Shown here: piece after piece, positions 43,671 through 52,298 of the stretch
Layout of the letters: each line of letters opens with the position of its first letter
How positions within the stretch are numbered: the first letter of the stretch is position 1
NCBI RefSeq assembly: GCF_009707365.1
Contig: NZ_CP046122.1
Coordinates: 3,844,001 to 3,908,000, forward strand
Length of the DNA: 64,000 nucleotides
Source of the DNA: Microlunatus sp. Gsoil 973
Lineage (GTDB): Bacteria; Actinomycetota; Actinomycetes; Propionibacteriales; Propionibacteriaceae
Direction: 5' to 3'
Position numbers and translations under genes: made by a program
The notes under the pieces: generated by a model
Databases searched by the model: none
What the model saw: the letters and a program-made list of their open reading frames with translations, nothing else
Told to the model about the DNA's origin: nothing

Positions 43671-44162
43671 ATGAGCGACTACATCTCACTATCGGAACGC
43701 CACCCCGAAAAATCGCCCGCGACCGAGCCCGATATCAAGGCCCAGGCTCCGCCGATGCCCCGCCTCCAGCTGAAGCCGATCATGGGCCAAGCACTCCTGG
43801 ACGGAGCCTGGTGGCCCCGATCGCGCGACCTCCGTCAAGAGCTACCATCGCTAGCCGATCACTGGCCCGACACGCACGGCCGCATCGCCCGAGCCCTCTT
43901 CTCCACCGCCGACTGGGACACCGCACCCCGCCGCATCCTCTCCCGAGGCTCCATCATCCCCGCCTCCTCCTTCCCCGGCGAGAACACCCACAAGATCATC
44001 CTCACCCTGTCCGGCAACCGCCGACGCATCGAACTTGTCGTCATCCCACCCGACACCGATCCCGCCAACGCCGCACGAGCGTTCGTACTCGCGACCAAAA
44101 GTGACAGCCGGCATACCGCAACCCAGATCCTGACCGACCTGACCAGACCCGTCGGTGACTAG
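43671..44162 (+). CDS. DUF5994 family protein
   Basis: A 163-residue soluble protein. Family core: RLQLKPIMGQALLDGAWWPR, then SRDLRQELPSLADHWPDTHG, WDTAPRRILSRG and the final ELVVIPPDTDPANAARAFVL. It is widespread in actinobacteria with unknown function. GGAGGG at 43661-43666 precedes the ATG. The C-terminal half is strikingly C-rich on the plus strand but coding quality stays high. Confidence 0.82.
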   Translation: MSDYISLSERHPEKSPATEPDIKAQAPPMPRLQLKPIMGQALLDGAWWPRSRDLRQELPSLADHWPDTHGRIARALFSTADWDTAPRRILSRGSIIPASSFPGENTHKIILTLSGNRRRIELVVIPPDTDPANAARAFVLATKSDSRHTATQILTDLTRPVGD

Positions 44163-44286
44163 CTAACCGCCGACCAGAACCTCCGCCGCCCACGAACGGG
44201 GACCATATAACTAGCGGTTGGGGTGAGCCGGCGTCGGCGCGGTCTCACTGACTGCGGGCCTAGCCTGAACGAATGATCAAGCGGAC

Positions 44287-44766
44287 GTGCCGAAAGCGCC
44301 GGCGCACGCCGACGGCCGAGACCACGGCGAATCGCATCGAGCCCGTCGGGTCATCATTTGGACCGTCAAGCTGGCCTTCATCCACCGGGCCGCCGGTCTG
44401 GCAGCCGAGGCAGCCTTCTTCGCCATCCTGTCCCTGCCACCACTGATCTTCGGCGGCGTCGGCATGCTGGGCTACATCGCCAACAGCATCAGCCCCCAAG
44501 TGATCAGCAACTTCCAGGCCGAACTGCTCGATCTGGCATCCCGGATACTGACTCACAGCGCTGTCGACACCATCATCGCGCCGACCATCTCCTCCGTACT
44601 CTCCCGCGTCCGGGCCGACGTCATCTCCATCGGCTTCCTGATCGCATTGTGGTCCGGATCCCGGGCGCTCGACACCTTCATCGACGCCATCGGCATCATG
44701 TCCGGACACCCAGCCCACCGCAACGTCATTCGCGCCCGGCTGCTGTCCTTCGGCCTGTACGTGGAA
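44287..44766 (+). pseudogene. truncated YihY/BrkB-type membrane protein
   Basis: The frame shows the YihY N-terminus: LAFIHRAAGLAAEAAFFAIL, then SLPPLIFGGVGMLGYIANSI, RILTHSAVDTIIAPTISSVL and SIGFLIALWSGSRALDTFID. It breaks off after LLSFGLYVEG; the family would continue for about 150 residues with three further helices. The downstream sequence to 44910 is antisense to the MarR gene, so the 3' half has been deleted. A GTG start at 44287 is likely. Confidence 0.72.
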
Positions 44767-44809
44767 GGCACATCCGGGTGCGACGACACGTGCGCCGGGA
44801 GGCAAAAGG

Positions 44810-45268
44810 CTATGCGCCGCCGCTGCCATCACGCAAGGAATGGATCATGCTCTGCAGGATCCGGATTGCATCTGACTGCTCGGTGTCGGTCAGACCGGCC
44901 AGCATTCTGACCTCTACCGAGCGGACCGCCACAGTCGCCTTCGCTAGCCTTCGCCGACCGCGAGGCGTCAGACGCGTATGAAGAACCTTCCCGACCGGTG
45001 CCTCCGCAGGCCTGGTCACGTAACCATCTCGCTCCAAGGCCTGCAGCAGCACGTTCATCGACTGCCGCGTCACGAACGCGCCCCGCGCAAGCTCGGAGTT
45101 CGATAGCCCAGGTCGCTGTGCCAGCAGCTCAAGGCAGGAGTAATGCGTCACGGTCATCCCCAGCGGCCGCAGCACCTCTTCCATGGCTGCACGGACGACG
45201 CTCGACGCCTCCTTCAACAGGTACCGCGGCGAGGCGTCCAAGTTGACGCCAACACTGTCTTGACTCAT
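44810..45268 (-). CDS. MarR-family transcriptional regulator
   Basis: A 152-residue MarR protein: LLKEASSVVRAAMEEVLRPL, GMTVTHYSCLELLAQRPGLS, the recognition region NSELARGAFVTRQSMNVLLQ, and a basic wing (VTRPAEAPVGKVLHTRLTPR). It is divergent from a VOC-type gene with two palindromic sites between them; the first covers its own start codon, so autorepression is likely. It sits directly against the truncated YihY gene. Confidence 0.88.
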   Translation of the reverse strand: MSQDSVGVNLDASPRYLLKEASSVVRAAMEEVLRPLGMTVTHYSCLELLAQRPGLSNSELARGAFVTRQSMNVLLQALERDGYVTRPAEAPVGKVLHTRLTPRGRRRLAKATVAVRSVEVRMLAGLTDTEQSDAIRILQSMIHSLRDGSGGA

Positions 45269-45311
45269 GTCAGAATCCTGACATACATTGGTTATGTCAG
45301 AAAGCTGACAT
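45267..45311. promoter_or_regulatory. twin operators ATGTCAG-N4-CTGACAT
   Basis: ATGTCAGAATCCTGACAT at 45267-45284 and ATGTCAGAAAGCTGACAT at 45294-45311 are perfect inverted repeats around a 4-base centre, 27 bp apart. A third half-site TGTCAG follows at 45311. The left site covers the MarR start codon; the right one lies 20 bp before the VOC start. This is the probable operator of the MarR protein. Confidence 0.72.
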
Positions 45312-45330
45312 GTCAGAAAGGACCAGCATC

Positions 45331-45698
45331 ATGTCCGCCACCGGCCCCGACTTCATTTCCCTCCAGACCCGCCACCTCGACGCCTCCCAAGCGTTCTACG
45401 AGCAGTACCTCGGCCTCGTCCGAAGCCCGCCGGACCCCGGCATGCGGTCGTCTTCGAAACGAAGCCGATCGCATTCGACCGCCGAAGCATCGTTCCCGGC
45501 ACCGACCTCGGATCCGTTCCCCAACCCGGCATCGGCGCCGCAATCTGGCTCCACGCCACCGACGTCCAAGGCATTCACGATGCACTCCTCGCCGACGGCC
45601 ACACCATCGTCTCCGCACCGACCGGCGGCCCCTTCGGCCGGACGTTCACCTTCTTCGACCCCGACGGCCACCAGATCACCCTCCACGACCGCACCTGA
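45331..45698 (+). pseudogene. VOC-family protein gene with one missing base
   Basis: The first frame gives FISLQTRHLDASQAFYEQYL then GLVR. From about 45432 the next frame continues KPAGPRHAVVFETKPIAFDR, HATDVQGIHDALLADGHTIV and GRTFTFFDPDGHQITLHDRT to the stop at 45698. Restoring a single base in the codon before AAG-CCC gives a complete VOC protein of about 122 residues. The gene is therefore either a fresh pseudogene or a base-calling error. It is probably regulated by the divergent MarR protein. Confidence 0.78.
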
Positions 45699-45808
45699 CC
45701 CCTCAAGTCAGCCGATGAGGGCTTGCCCTTCAGACCCGGGCCACGCCCCGGCCCGTGGCTGACACGCCGTTCCACTGATGCGCCCTGCCGGTCCATGGAC
45801 ATCAACCA

Positions 45809-45976
45809 TTGATGCTCTGCAATCCCGACACCACGAGCTGGGTGTACAGCGGTAGCACCGCCGCCGGATGAACCTTCTCGTACGCCCTGCCCAGCCGCCC
45901 CCACAGTCCGGCGTCGTCAAGGCTCAATTCGTGCGCTGGCGACCAGGATCCTGCACCGGCACCTGACCTAAGCATC
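45809..45976 (-). pseudogene. short fragment, possibly the tail of a SWIM zinc-finger-type protein
   Basis: The minus strand reads HELSLDDAGLWGRLGRAYEK, then VHPAAVLPLYTQLVVSGLQS, a helical-repeat-like ending (W-L-A-P-A-L-Y pattern) similar to the C-terminus of some large actinobacterial proteins. There is no upstream continuation. The call is tentative. Confidence 0.3.
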
Positions 45977-46063
45977 GGATCGATGGAGATTCCGGCGTCG
46001 GTACCCGGAGCGGCGGGGACGTCAACTGAGGTGGCGCCGCAGCGGCCACAGTCGTGACCACCG

Positions 46064-46340
46064 CTACTTGCGGCCGGTCCACAGCTGCACCGGCGCGTCC
46101 GCCTCTTGGTTGTCGATGCCGGCAGGCGAGGTCGGGTGCGCCACGGTCTGGCAGGAGGCGAAGATCTCCGGCCACCGGGCGCCGAGATCGCCGACCGCGA
46201 TCATATTCGTCGCGGACTCCGGTGGCGCCCACATACCGAAGCCGTTCTGCCCGGAGTAGATCGGCGGCAGCACCAGGCCGTCGGGCGTACGCTTCCGGCG
46301 CGCCTGACTGAGCGAGCCGGCCTCGCCGTAGTCTCTGCAG
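46064..46340 (-). pseudogene. C-terminal fragment of an ArnT/PMT-type glycosyltransferase
   Basis: The minus strand reads DYGEAGSLSQ, then LPPIYSGQNGFGMWAPPESA, VGDLGARWPEIFASCQTVAH and GIDNQEADAPVQLWTGR. This is the periplasmic C-terminal domain of GT39/GT83-like integral glycosyltransferases, where YGEAG, GxNGxxxWxPP and NxExxxPxWxC are the conserved turns. The membrane part is missing, so it is a 3' relic. Confidence 0.65.
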
Positions 46341-46444
46341 GAGGCGCCGCTGCCGTTCGAGGGAATCGACACCTCGGGGAGGTCGCGGAGCCGATCATGG
46401 CGCTGATGGCCACCGGGGAGTATCCATGATGGTCGAGTTGGCAC

Positions 46445-46635
46445 GACGTATTACCTGCAGCCGGGATACGACTTCGGCGACGAGTTCAGTTCGGCCTCGA
46501 CCGGATCCTCGACGGGCTGGAGCGACGCCGTCACTGGCGCCGACCGCGGTTGCCTTGTCAGTCCCGTTTGAGAAATCGACAGGGTCGGGGTCTCGGCGAG
46601 CTGATCGTGGCGTAGTCGGTTATTCACGACGGGAC
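46445..46635. other. no recognisable gene
   Basis: A short stretch between the glycosyltransferase relic and the membrane-protein gene; frames on both strands lack starts with ribosome sites and family-like sequence. Confidence 0.4.
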
Positions 46636-47325
46636 TCAGATCAGAAGTGTGATGCCGGCGACGATGAGCCACAGCGACCAGGCGATGTAGGTGATCGGAG
46701 TGAGTGTTGCTGCGAGCTTCCAGCCGTCGCGCTCGGCCGGCCCGGCGAACTCCAGGGAACACAGGGCCAGTACCGCACCGATGACGATCCCCGGGACGCC
46801 TAGCCAGTTGGGCGCAACGCTGGTTTGAGTGAACGCGACGCCTACCAGGATGGTCCAGGTGCCGGTGAGCAAGTAGCCGAGGTGCTCGCCAACGGCGACA
46901 CCCAGGTACCGGTTGGCGGTCTGAAAGACAACGTCGACCGCTTCACGCCGGGCCGCGCTGGCATCGGGGTCGGCGTCAACGCGAGCGAGGTAGGGGACGA
47001 GGAACGGCCAACGGATGAGACCCAAGAGCTGCACGAGGCCGGCCAGCACCCCGATGGTCGCGCCGACGAGCAGCACGGTCTCATTCGCGTCGTCCAGCGC
47101 CTGGGCGACCAGAACAGCGAGGGGCACCAGCCCGGCCGCAGTCAGCGCGAAGATCCACCACCACAACAGCAGCCTCGTGCCGCCCTCGCGGAACCGGGAC
47201 AGGACCTCGCGGGTGGGGCTGCGCAGAATGTTGGGGTAGCCGAACGTGGCCGCCAGGACGCCGAAGGCGACATTGAAGGCAACCGGGAGCGCCAGCAGCC
47301 ATACGCCTACGGTGAGCGTGCTCAT
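46636..47325 (-). CDS. DUF4386-like membrane protein
   Basis: A 229-residue protein with about six hydrophobic segments. The segment YLGVAVGEHLGYLLTGTWTI followed by LVGVAFTQ is close to the conserved centre of DUF4386 proteins, and the N-terminal VGVWLLALPVAFNVAFGVLA and FGYPNILRSPTREVLSRF agree with a family variant. It is on the same strand as, and 112 bp downstream of, another small membrane-protein gene. No known biochemical role. Confidence 0.7.
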   Translation of the reverse strand: MSTLTVGVWLLALPVAFNVAFGVLAATFGYPNILRSPTREVLSRFREGGTRLLLWWWIFALTAAGLVPLAVLVAQALDDANETVLLVGATIGVLAGLVQLLGLIRWPFLVPYLARVDADPDASAARREAVDVVFQTANRYLGVAVGEHLGYLLTGTWTILVGVAFTQTSVAPNWLGVPGIVIGAVLALCSLEFAGPAERDGWKLAATLTPITYIAWSLWLIVAGITLLI

Positions 47326-47437
47326 GGGTGCGCGTCCGCGACTACTGGCACGGCTGTGGCCGCATCCCTGGTCGACGGCCCCAGGTCGCCGCGGCTGGAG
47401 AGGATCCGCGGCACAACGCCGGGAGCACTATCGATGC

Positions 47438-48106
47438 TCAAGGCCTTCGCGTCTCGGCCTCGGTGCGGCGGAACAACAACTCAAGGAGAAGACCAGTCAG
47501 CAGGGCGAACAGAAGGCAGCCGCTCGCGCCGAAGTTCGTGAACCGCTCATCGATGTTTGCGCTGATCACATAGGAGCTCACCAGCCAGGCGAGCGCCCAC
47601 GCGGGCGGGTTAGCTACCGCCCACCACGCCGCGCCCCAGATGCGCTTCCGCCTCAGCACCACCGACTGCAGCCCGCCGACAACCACTCCGTTCACGGCGC
47701 CCATCACGATCAGGTCCAACCGGCCGATCCCGTAATCGACGAGGGCCGCGCCCAAGCTCAGTCCAGCGGCCATTCCGATGCTTGTGGCTGCAATCCAAAG
47801 CCAGGGCATGAGCCGCCTGAGCGCCAGCCACTGCGCTGCGCCGATCACCGCGCCCGCGATCAGCCCACCGGCGAGCGCCACGCCGACGGAGTCGATCGGA
47901 CCGACAATCAGATTGGCGATGTAGCCGCCGATTGGAAAGCTCAAGACGATTGCGAGCGGCCACGCCCAAACACGAGGGCGGCGAAGCTTTTGCGGCACCG
48001 GCGCGGCGGGAGTTGTATGCGGCAGCGAAGTCAAGGCTGGTCCCTCCGAGCTGGGCGTGCACACACGCCGCTTGCACACCGAGATGCGGACGTGCCTCTC
48101 CCCCAA
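47438..48106 (-). CDS. small multi-pass membrane protein of unknown function
   Basis: A 222-residue frame whose N-terminal 40 residues are Pro/Thr-rich; the true start may be downstream of 48106. Six or more short glycine-rich helices follow, such as VALAGGLIAGAVIGAAQWLA, GMAAGLSLGAALVDYGIGRL and VMGAVNGVVVGGLQSVVLRR. The repeated GA-AQWLALRR / G-LQSVVLRRK pattern suggests an internal duplication, as in other small actinobacterial membrane proteins. I do not recognise the family. Confidence 0.65.
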   Translation of the reverse strand: MGERHVRISVCKRRVCTPSSEGPALTSLPHTTPAAPVPQKLRRPRVWAWPLAIVLSFPIGGYIANLIVGPIDSVGVALAGGLIAGAVIGAAQWLALRRLMPWLWIAATSIGMAAGLSLGAALVDYGIGRLDLIVMGAVNGVVVGGLQSVVLRRKRIWGAAWWAVANPPAWALAWLVSSYVISANIDERFTNFGASGCLLFALLTGLLLELLFRRTEAETRRP

Positions 48107-48163
48107 GAGGAGATCTCACGATAGTATCACAATTCATGACACGTGATTCTAGTAAAGAGGATC

Positions 48164-48442
48164 ATGCTTGGGCCGTTCGTCACCAACTACGCACACGTGC
48201 TCGTCTGCATCGCCGCCGACCCGACCGCGCGCCCCAGAGACATCGCAGAGACCGTCGGCATCACGGAACGAACAGCCGCACAGCTGGTCAGCGACCTCGA
48301 GCTCGCCGGCTACCTGACCAAGACCCGCGACGGACGCCGAAATCGGTACGAAGTGCACGACCTTCCACTCCGCCATCCCCAATACCGCCACCACACCGTC
48401 GGCGAGCTGATCCGCTTCCTGCAAGGGCCGGGTGGCGGGTGA
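48164..48442 (+). CDS. winged-helix transcriptional regulator (paralogue of the product at 48600-48977)
   Basis: A 92-residue protein. FVTNYAHVLVCIAADPTARP, then RDIAETVGITERTAAQLVSD, then LELAGYLTKTRDGRRNRYEV is a complete MarR/ArsR-like winged helix, with a short tail HHTVGELIRFLQ. AAAGAGG precedes the ATG at 48164. It converges with a second gene whose product shares the same blocks, pointing to an old inverted duplication. Target unknown. Confidence 0.78.
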   Translation: MLGPFVTNYAHVLVCIAADPTARPRDIAETVGITERTAAQLVSDLELAGYLTKTRDGRRNRYEVHDLPLRHPQYRHHTVGELIRFLQGPGGG

Positions 48443-48599
48443 CCGACGATGCCCCGAAGCCGCCGCCACCTGCAGATTCGGGGGATCGGCGGTGTCGACG
48501 AAGTCCTCGACCGCAGCCACCAGCGCCGACCCTCGTCCAGGCGGTTCGGGGGCGGTCGCCCAAAGGCCGCTACCGAGTTTGACCACCGATGCCTGGTGA

Positions 48600-48977
48600 T
48601 CACTGTGGCGAGGTCCCTGGAGGGCCAGGCAACGTGTCGGCGGTGTGGTGTGCACCGGCGCGCCCCGTTTCGGCAGCTTTGCCCGCGGCGTTCGTTGCTG
48701 TGGAGTCGATGAGCAGTCCGAGCAGTTCGCCGATCGTCGGCTCGCGGCCGATGGGTTTCCGCAGTGGGAGATGGTGTTGGATCCGGTAGCGGTTGCGGCG
48801 GCCAGCCTTTTCCTTGACGACGTACCCGGCCTCGGTCAGGTCGGTGACGATGCCGAAGACTGTGCGTTCGGTGACTCCGAGCATGTCGGCGATGTCGCGT
48901 AGCCGCAGACTGTCGTCGCGGGCGATGCAGACCAGGACGCGGGCATGGTTGGTCAGGAAGCTCCACTGTGCATCCAC
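48600..48977 (-). CDS. winged-helix transcriptional regulator (paralogue of the product at 48164-48442)
   Basis: A 125-residue protein: FLTNHARVLVCIARDDSLRL, RDIADMLGVTERTVFGIVTD, LTEAGYVVKEKAGRRNRYRI and PTIGELLGLL align along their whole length with the convergent neighbour. The Ala-rich tail TATNAAGKAAETGRAGAHHT is unrelated. It is divergent from the DUF4389 gene, 211 bp away. Confidence 0.8.
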   Translation of the reverse strand: MDAQWSFLTNHARVLVCIARDDSLRLRDIADMLGVTERTVFGIVTDLTEAGYVVKEKAGRRNRYRIQHHLPLRKPIGREPTIGELLGLLIDSTATNAAGKAAETGRAGAHHTADTLPGPPGTSPQ

Positions 48978-49188
48978 GACACAAAGCCTAACAGGGTCTT
49001 CAAGATTTCTGTCTCTAGAAACGTATTGCTTGTTTTCATTAACACGCGTAGCGTCGAAATCCAGAAGTGCGGGGCGCCCGTTCGACCCACTGACAACGCT
49101 GGAGCATCAGCTCAACGGTGGTATCGGACCTTCAGGCCGCCCCGCAGCCTCCACCCTCGCGTTATAGACGCGACAGAAGGGACCGGTC

Positions 49189-49911
49189 ATGGATACCTAC
49201 GGACGCCCCTATCCGCTTCACCTCACGGGCGAACTAGCGCCGAGAGTCAGCCGCGGTCTCTGGCTCGTCAAGTGGCTGCTGGCGATCCCGCACTACGTCA
49301 TCCTGGTGTTCCTCTGGCTGGCGTTCGTTGCCGTGACCCTGATCGCGCTGTTCGCAATCCTGTTCACCGGCCGCTACCCGCGCGCGCTGTTCGGGTTCAA
49401 CGTCGGTGTACTGCGCTGGTCCTGGCGGGTCGGCTTCTACTCCTACAGCGCCCTGGGCACCGATCAGTACCCACCCTTCACCCTCAAGGACCTACCCGAC
49501 TACCCGGCCAGGCTCGAGGTCGAATACCCAACCTCGCTCTCACGCGGACTGGTGCTGGTCAAGTGGTGGTTGCTCGCACTGCCCCACTACCTGATCATCG
49601 GCGTATTCACCGGCGCCGCGTTCGCCGGCTACGACCAAGCGACAAACGACAACGCATGGGCCTACGGCGGCGGCCTGATCGGTCTCCTGGTCCTGTTCGC
49701 CGGGATCATCCTGCTGTTCGCCGGCCGCTACCCACGCGGTCTCTACGACCTCGTGCTGGGCATGAACCGCTGGGTCTTCCGGGTCACCGCCTACGCAGCC
49801 CTGATGACCGACGCCTACCCGCCGTTCCGGCTCGACCTGGGCGGCAGCGAACCACCCACCGCCTCCGCGCCCGACACAGGGCCGCTGAATCCCGCTCCGG
49901 TGGCCCCGTGA
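49189..49911 (+). CDS. DUF4389 membrane protein
   Basis: A 240-residue protein made of two similar halves. Each half has a short amphipathic entry ([20 protein letters not shown] / [20 protein letters not shown]), two membrane helices, and a conserved exit ([20 protein letters not shown] / [20 protein letters not shown]) followed by a YPPF loop. This duplicated layout is typical of DUF4389. Function is unknown. GAAGGGACC precedes the ATG. Confidence 0.88.
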   Translation: MDTYGRPYPLHLTGELAPRVSRGLWLVKWLLAIPHYVILVFLWLAFVAVTLIALFAILFTGRYPRALFGFNVGVLRWSWRVGFYSYSALGTDQYPPFTLKDLPDYPARLEVEYPTSLSRGLVLVKWWLLALPHYLIIGVFTGAAFAGYDQATNDNAWAYGGGLIGLLVLFAGIILLFAGRYPRGLYDLVLGMNRWVFRVTAYAALMTDAYPPFRLDLGGSEPPTASAPDTGPLNPAPVAP

Positions 49912-49982
49912 CCACCGACGCCCACCCCGCCAACGACGCCGCGCAGCACCGACCCAACTGACCCGACCAAACGGAGCATGAC

Positions 49983-50773
49983 ATGACTGCAACTGTCGCC
50001 CACACTCCCGGCACCACAACGGTCGCGGGACGCGCCACCGAGCGCCGACGGATGGACCCGATGAGAAGGATCTCCCTGACCGCCGGCATCCTGTACGTGC
50101 TTACCTTCGTATCCATGCCCACCCTGGTGCTGTACAAGCCCGTGAAGGACCAGGTCGGCACCTTCATCCTGGGCGGGGGCAGCGCCACCGGGGTGCTATG
50201 GGGAGGTTTCTCCGAGCTCATCGTCGGCATCGCCGGCACTGGCACCGCCGTGGTCCTCTACCCGATAGCCAAGCGGGTCAGCCAGACCGCCGCCCTCGGA
50301 TTCGTCGCCGCCCGGATCGTGGAGACCAGCCTCATCTTCGCCGGCGTCGCCAGCCTGCTGACGATCATCACCCTGCGCAATGACGTCGCCCGAACCACCG
50401 GAGCGGACCCGCCTCACTCGTCACAACCGGCCACAGCCTGGTCGCCGTCTACAACTCGACATTCCTCGTCTCCCAGAGCCTCATGCCAGTCTTCTGCGAC
50501 CTGCTCCTGGGCTACGTCCTGTACCGGTCCCGCCTCGTGCCCCGCATCTGGCCCATCGTCGCATTCATCGGCGCCCCACTCCTCCTCGCCTCCGACATCG
50601 CCGTCTACTTCGGCGTCTACGCCAACGTCTCCCCAGTAGCCGCCTTCGCCGCACTCCCCGTCGCCGCCTTCGAGCTCTCCCTCGGCATCTGGTTGATCGT
50701 CAAGGGCTTCAAGACCACGCCGCTCACCACCGAACTGTCCACGCCGAACCACGACACACTCCCGGTCGGCTGA
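49983..50773 (+). pseudogene. DUF4386 membrane protein gene with one missing base
   Basis: The first frame gives RRISLTAGILYVLTFVSMPT, GGFSELIVGIAGTGTAVVLY and ARIVETSLIFAGVASLLTII up to GADP. From about 50412 the +1 frame continues ASLVTTGHSLVAVYNSTFLV, MPVFCDLLLGYVLYRSRLVP and ALPVAAFELSLGIWLIVKGF to the stop at 50773. Inserting one G after GACCCG restores a complete DUF4386 protein of about 263 residues. It is the first gene of a plus-strand run with the hydrolase and ABC genes. Confidence 0.82.
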
Positions 50774-50801
50774 GGCCACTCGGACCACCGGAAGGGCCAT
50801 C

Positions 50802-52172
50802 ATGCCCACGACAATCCAGGCCAACGATCTTCGATCAACCAGCAGTGTGCAGCCCGCCGCGAAGAGCAGAATCGGGTTGATCGTTGCGCTCTCGCTGGCC
50901 GCTGGATTGGTTGCTGCTGCGGTTCTGGTGGCCATGCCCTTCATTCCGGCTAAAGAGAACGTCCTCACCGGTGTGGTGCTGCTGGGATTTGGGTTGGGAT
51001 GGGCGTTGTTGGCCGTGCTGTCCGTCCGGTTCAGCGACCAGCCGCAACGGTGGGCAGCTGCGCCGGCCGTGTTCATGGCCGTCGCCGGGCCCGCTTCGCT
51101 CAGCGGGTCCGCTGCCGTCCAGACTGTCTTCAGCTGGGTATGGCCACCTGCCCTGTTTGCGCTTGTCGTCTGGATGTTCCTTCGAGCCCGACGCCAGCTC
51201 CGCAGCCGTATCGCACGGTGGCTGCTCTATCCCGTCCTGGCCGTATTGATGATCGCCTCGATCGGCGGCGGCGTTGAGACTGTAGGGGAGTCCGTTGACG
51301 CCAGGGCCTATCCGCTGCCCGGCCGACTCATCGACGTCGGCGGCCACCGGCTACACTTGCACTGCACCGGTTCAGGCAGCCCCACCGTCCTGCTGGAACC
51401 CGGCGGGGGCGCGGGATCCTCAGATCTCGGTTGGATCGCGCCGGCCGTTGCCCGAGACACCACAGTCTGCGTCTATGACCGCGCCGGTCGCGGCTGGAGC
51501 GACGCCGCCGACGGCCCACAGGACGGCGCCCACATTGCCGCGGACCTACATACCCTGCTCAACCGCGCCCACGTTCCCGGCCCATACGTGCTGGCCGGAC
51601 ACTCATTCGGCGGCCTGTATGTCCAAAGCTTCGCAGCGCAGTTCCCCGATCAGGTCGCCGGCATGGTGCTACTGGACTCCACCGCACCCAAGCCCGTACG
51701 CGCCTTTCAAACCAACAGCGGGACCTACGACGTCATCCGGCGGGGCTCCGCCCTCGTCTCCGCCCTGGCCCACCTCGGGCTCGGACGCCTCATCGCCCAA
51801 GGATCCTACGACACCCTGCCGCCACGCTCGCGAGACGAGGCTCGCGCGAACTCCTCGACCGCCAAGCACCTCGACAGCTTCTTCGAGGAGTTCCTTGGCT
51901 ACGCCGACGCCTCGATGCAGCAGGCGTCAGCCCTGACCGACCTCAACGGGAAGCCCCTGATCGTCCTCACCGCCGATGAAGGAAACAACGACAATCAGTG
52001 GCAGTCCAAGCAGAACCAGCTGGCAACCCTGTCGACCAACAGCCTCCATCGGCACGCGACCGCCAGCCACGATTCACTCATCAGCGACCAAACCGACTCC
52101 GCCGCAGCCAGCCAGGCAATACACGACGTCGTCACCGCCGTCCGCACCTCCCACCCACTCGCCCAGCCCTAA
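50802..52172 (+). CDS. alpha/beta hydrolase with N-terminal membrane domain
   Basis: A 456-residue protein. Residues 20-150 contain four or five membrane helices (IGLIVALSLAAGLVAAAVLV, VVLLGFGLGWALLAVLSV, ALFALVVWMFLRARR, WLLYPVLAVLMIASIGGGVE). The hydrolase domain follows with IDVGGHRLHLHCTGSGSPTV, the oxyanion region LEPGGGAGSSDLGW, the nucleophile elbow VLAGHSFGGLYVQSFA (Ser of GHSFG) and a late His in HRHATASHDSLI. A membrane-anchored hydrolase facing outside is likely. It is 28 bp downstream of the DUF4386 gene. Confidence 0.87.
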   Translation: MPTTIQANDLRSTSSVQPAAKSRIGLIVALSLAAGLVAAAVLVAMPFIPAKENVLTGVVLLGFGLGWALLAVLSVRFSDQPQRWAAAPAVFMAVAGPASLSGSAAVQTVFSWVWPPALFALVVWMFLRARRQLRSRIARWLLYPVLAVLMIASIGGGVETVGESVDARAYPLPGRLIDVGGHRLHLHCTGSGSPTVLLEPGGGAGSSDLGWIAPAVARDTTVCVYDRAGRGWSDAADGPQDGAHIAADLHTLLNRAHVPGPYVLAGHSFGGLYVQSFAAQFPDQVAGMVLLDSTAPKPVRAFQTNSGTYDVIRRGSALVSALAHLGLGRLIAQGSYDTLPPRSRDEARANSSTAKHLDSFFEEFLGYADASMQQASALTDLNGKPLIVLTADEGNNDNQWQSKQNQLATLSTNSLHRHATASHDSLISDQTDSAAASQAIHDVVTAVRTSHPLAQP

Positions 52173-52182
52173 CGCATCCCCG

Positions 52183-52298
52183 GTCGCCGTTCGAGCGCTC
52201 CCTCGGCGGCTGGCTGATCGTCAAGGGTTTCAACCCGATGCCGCTGACCTCCACCGGCGCACCATCGACACCGATCCACGACACGCTCCCCGGTCGTC
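52183..52298 (+). pseudogene. duplicated 3' end of a DUF4386 gene
   Basis: The segment parallels about 50660-50770, the end of the DUF4386 gene: both code for F-E-SLG-WLIVKGF followed by a PLT-type tail and HDTLP. The copy lacks the rest of the gene and runs in frame into the ABC permease reading frame. Confidence 0.7.

Noticed and set aside
44358-44981. Plus-strand Arg/His-rich frame over the YihY relic
   Set aside because: A shifted frame of the YihY coding sequence with no start signal.
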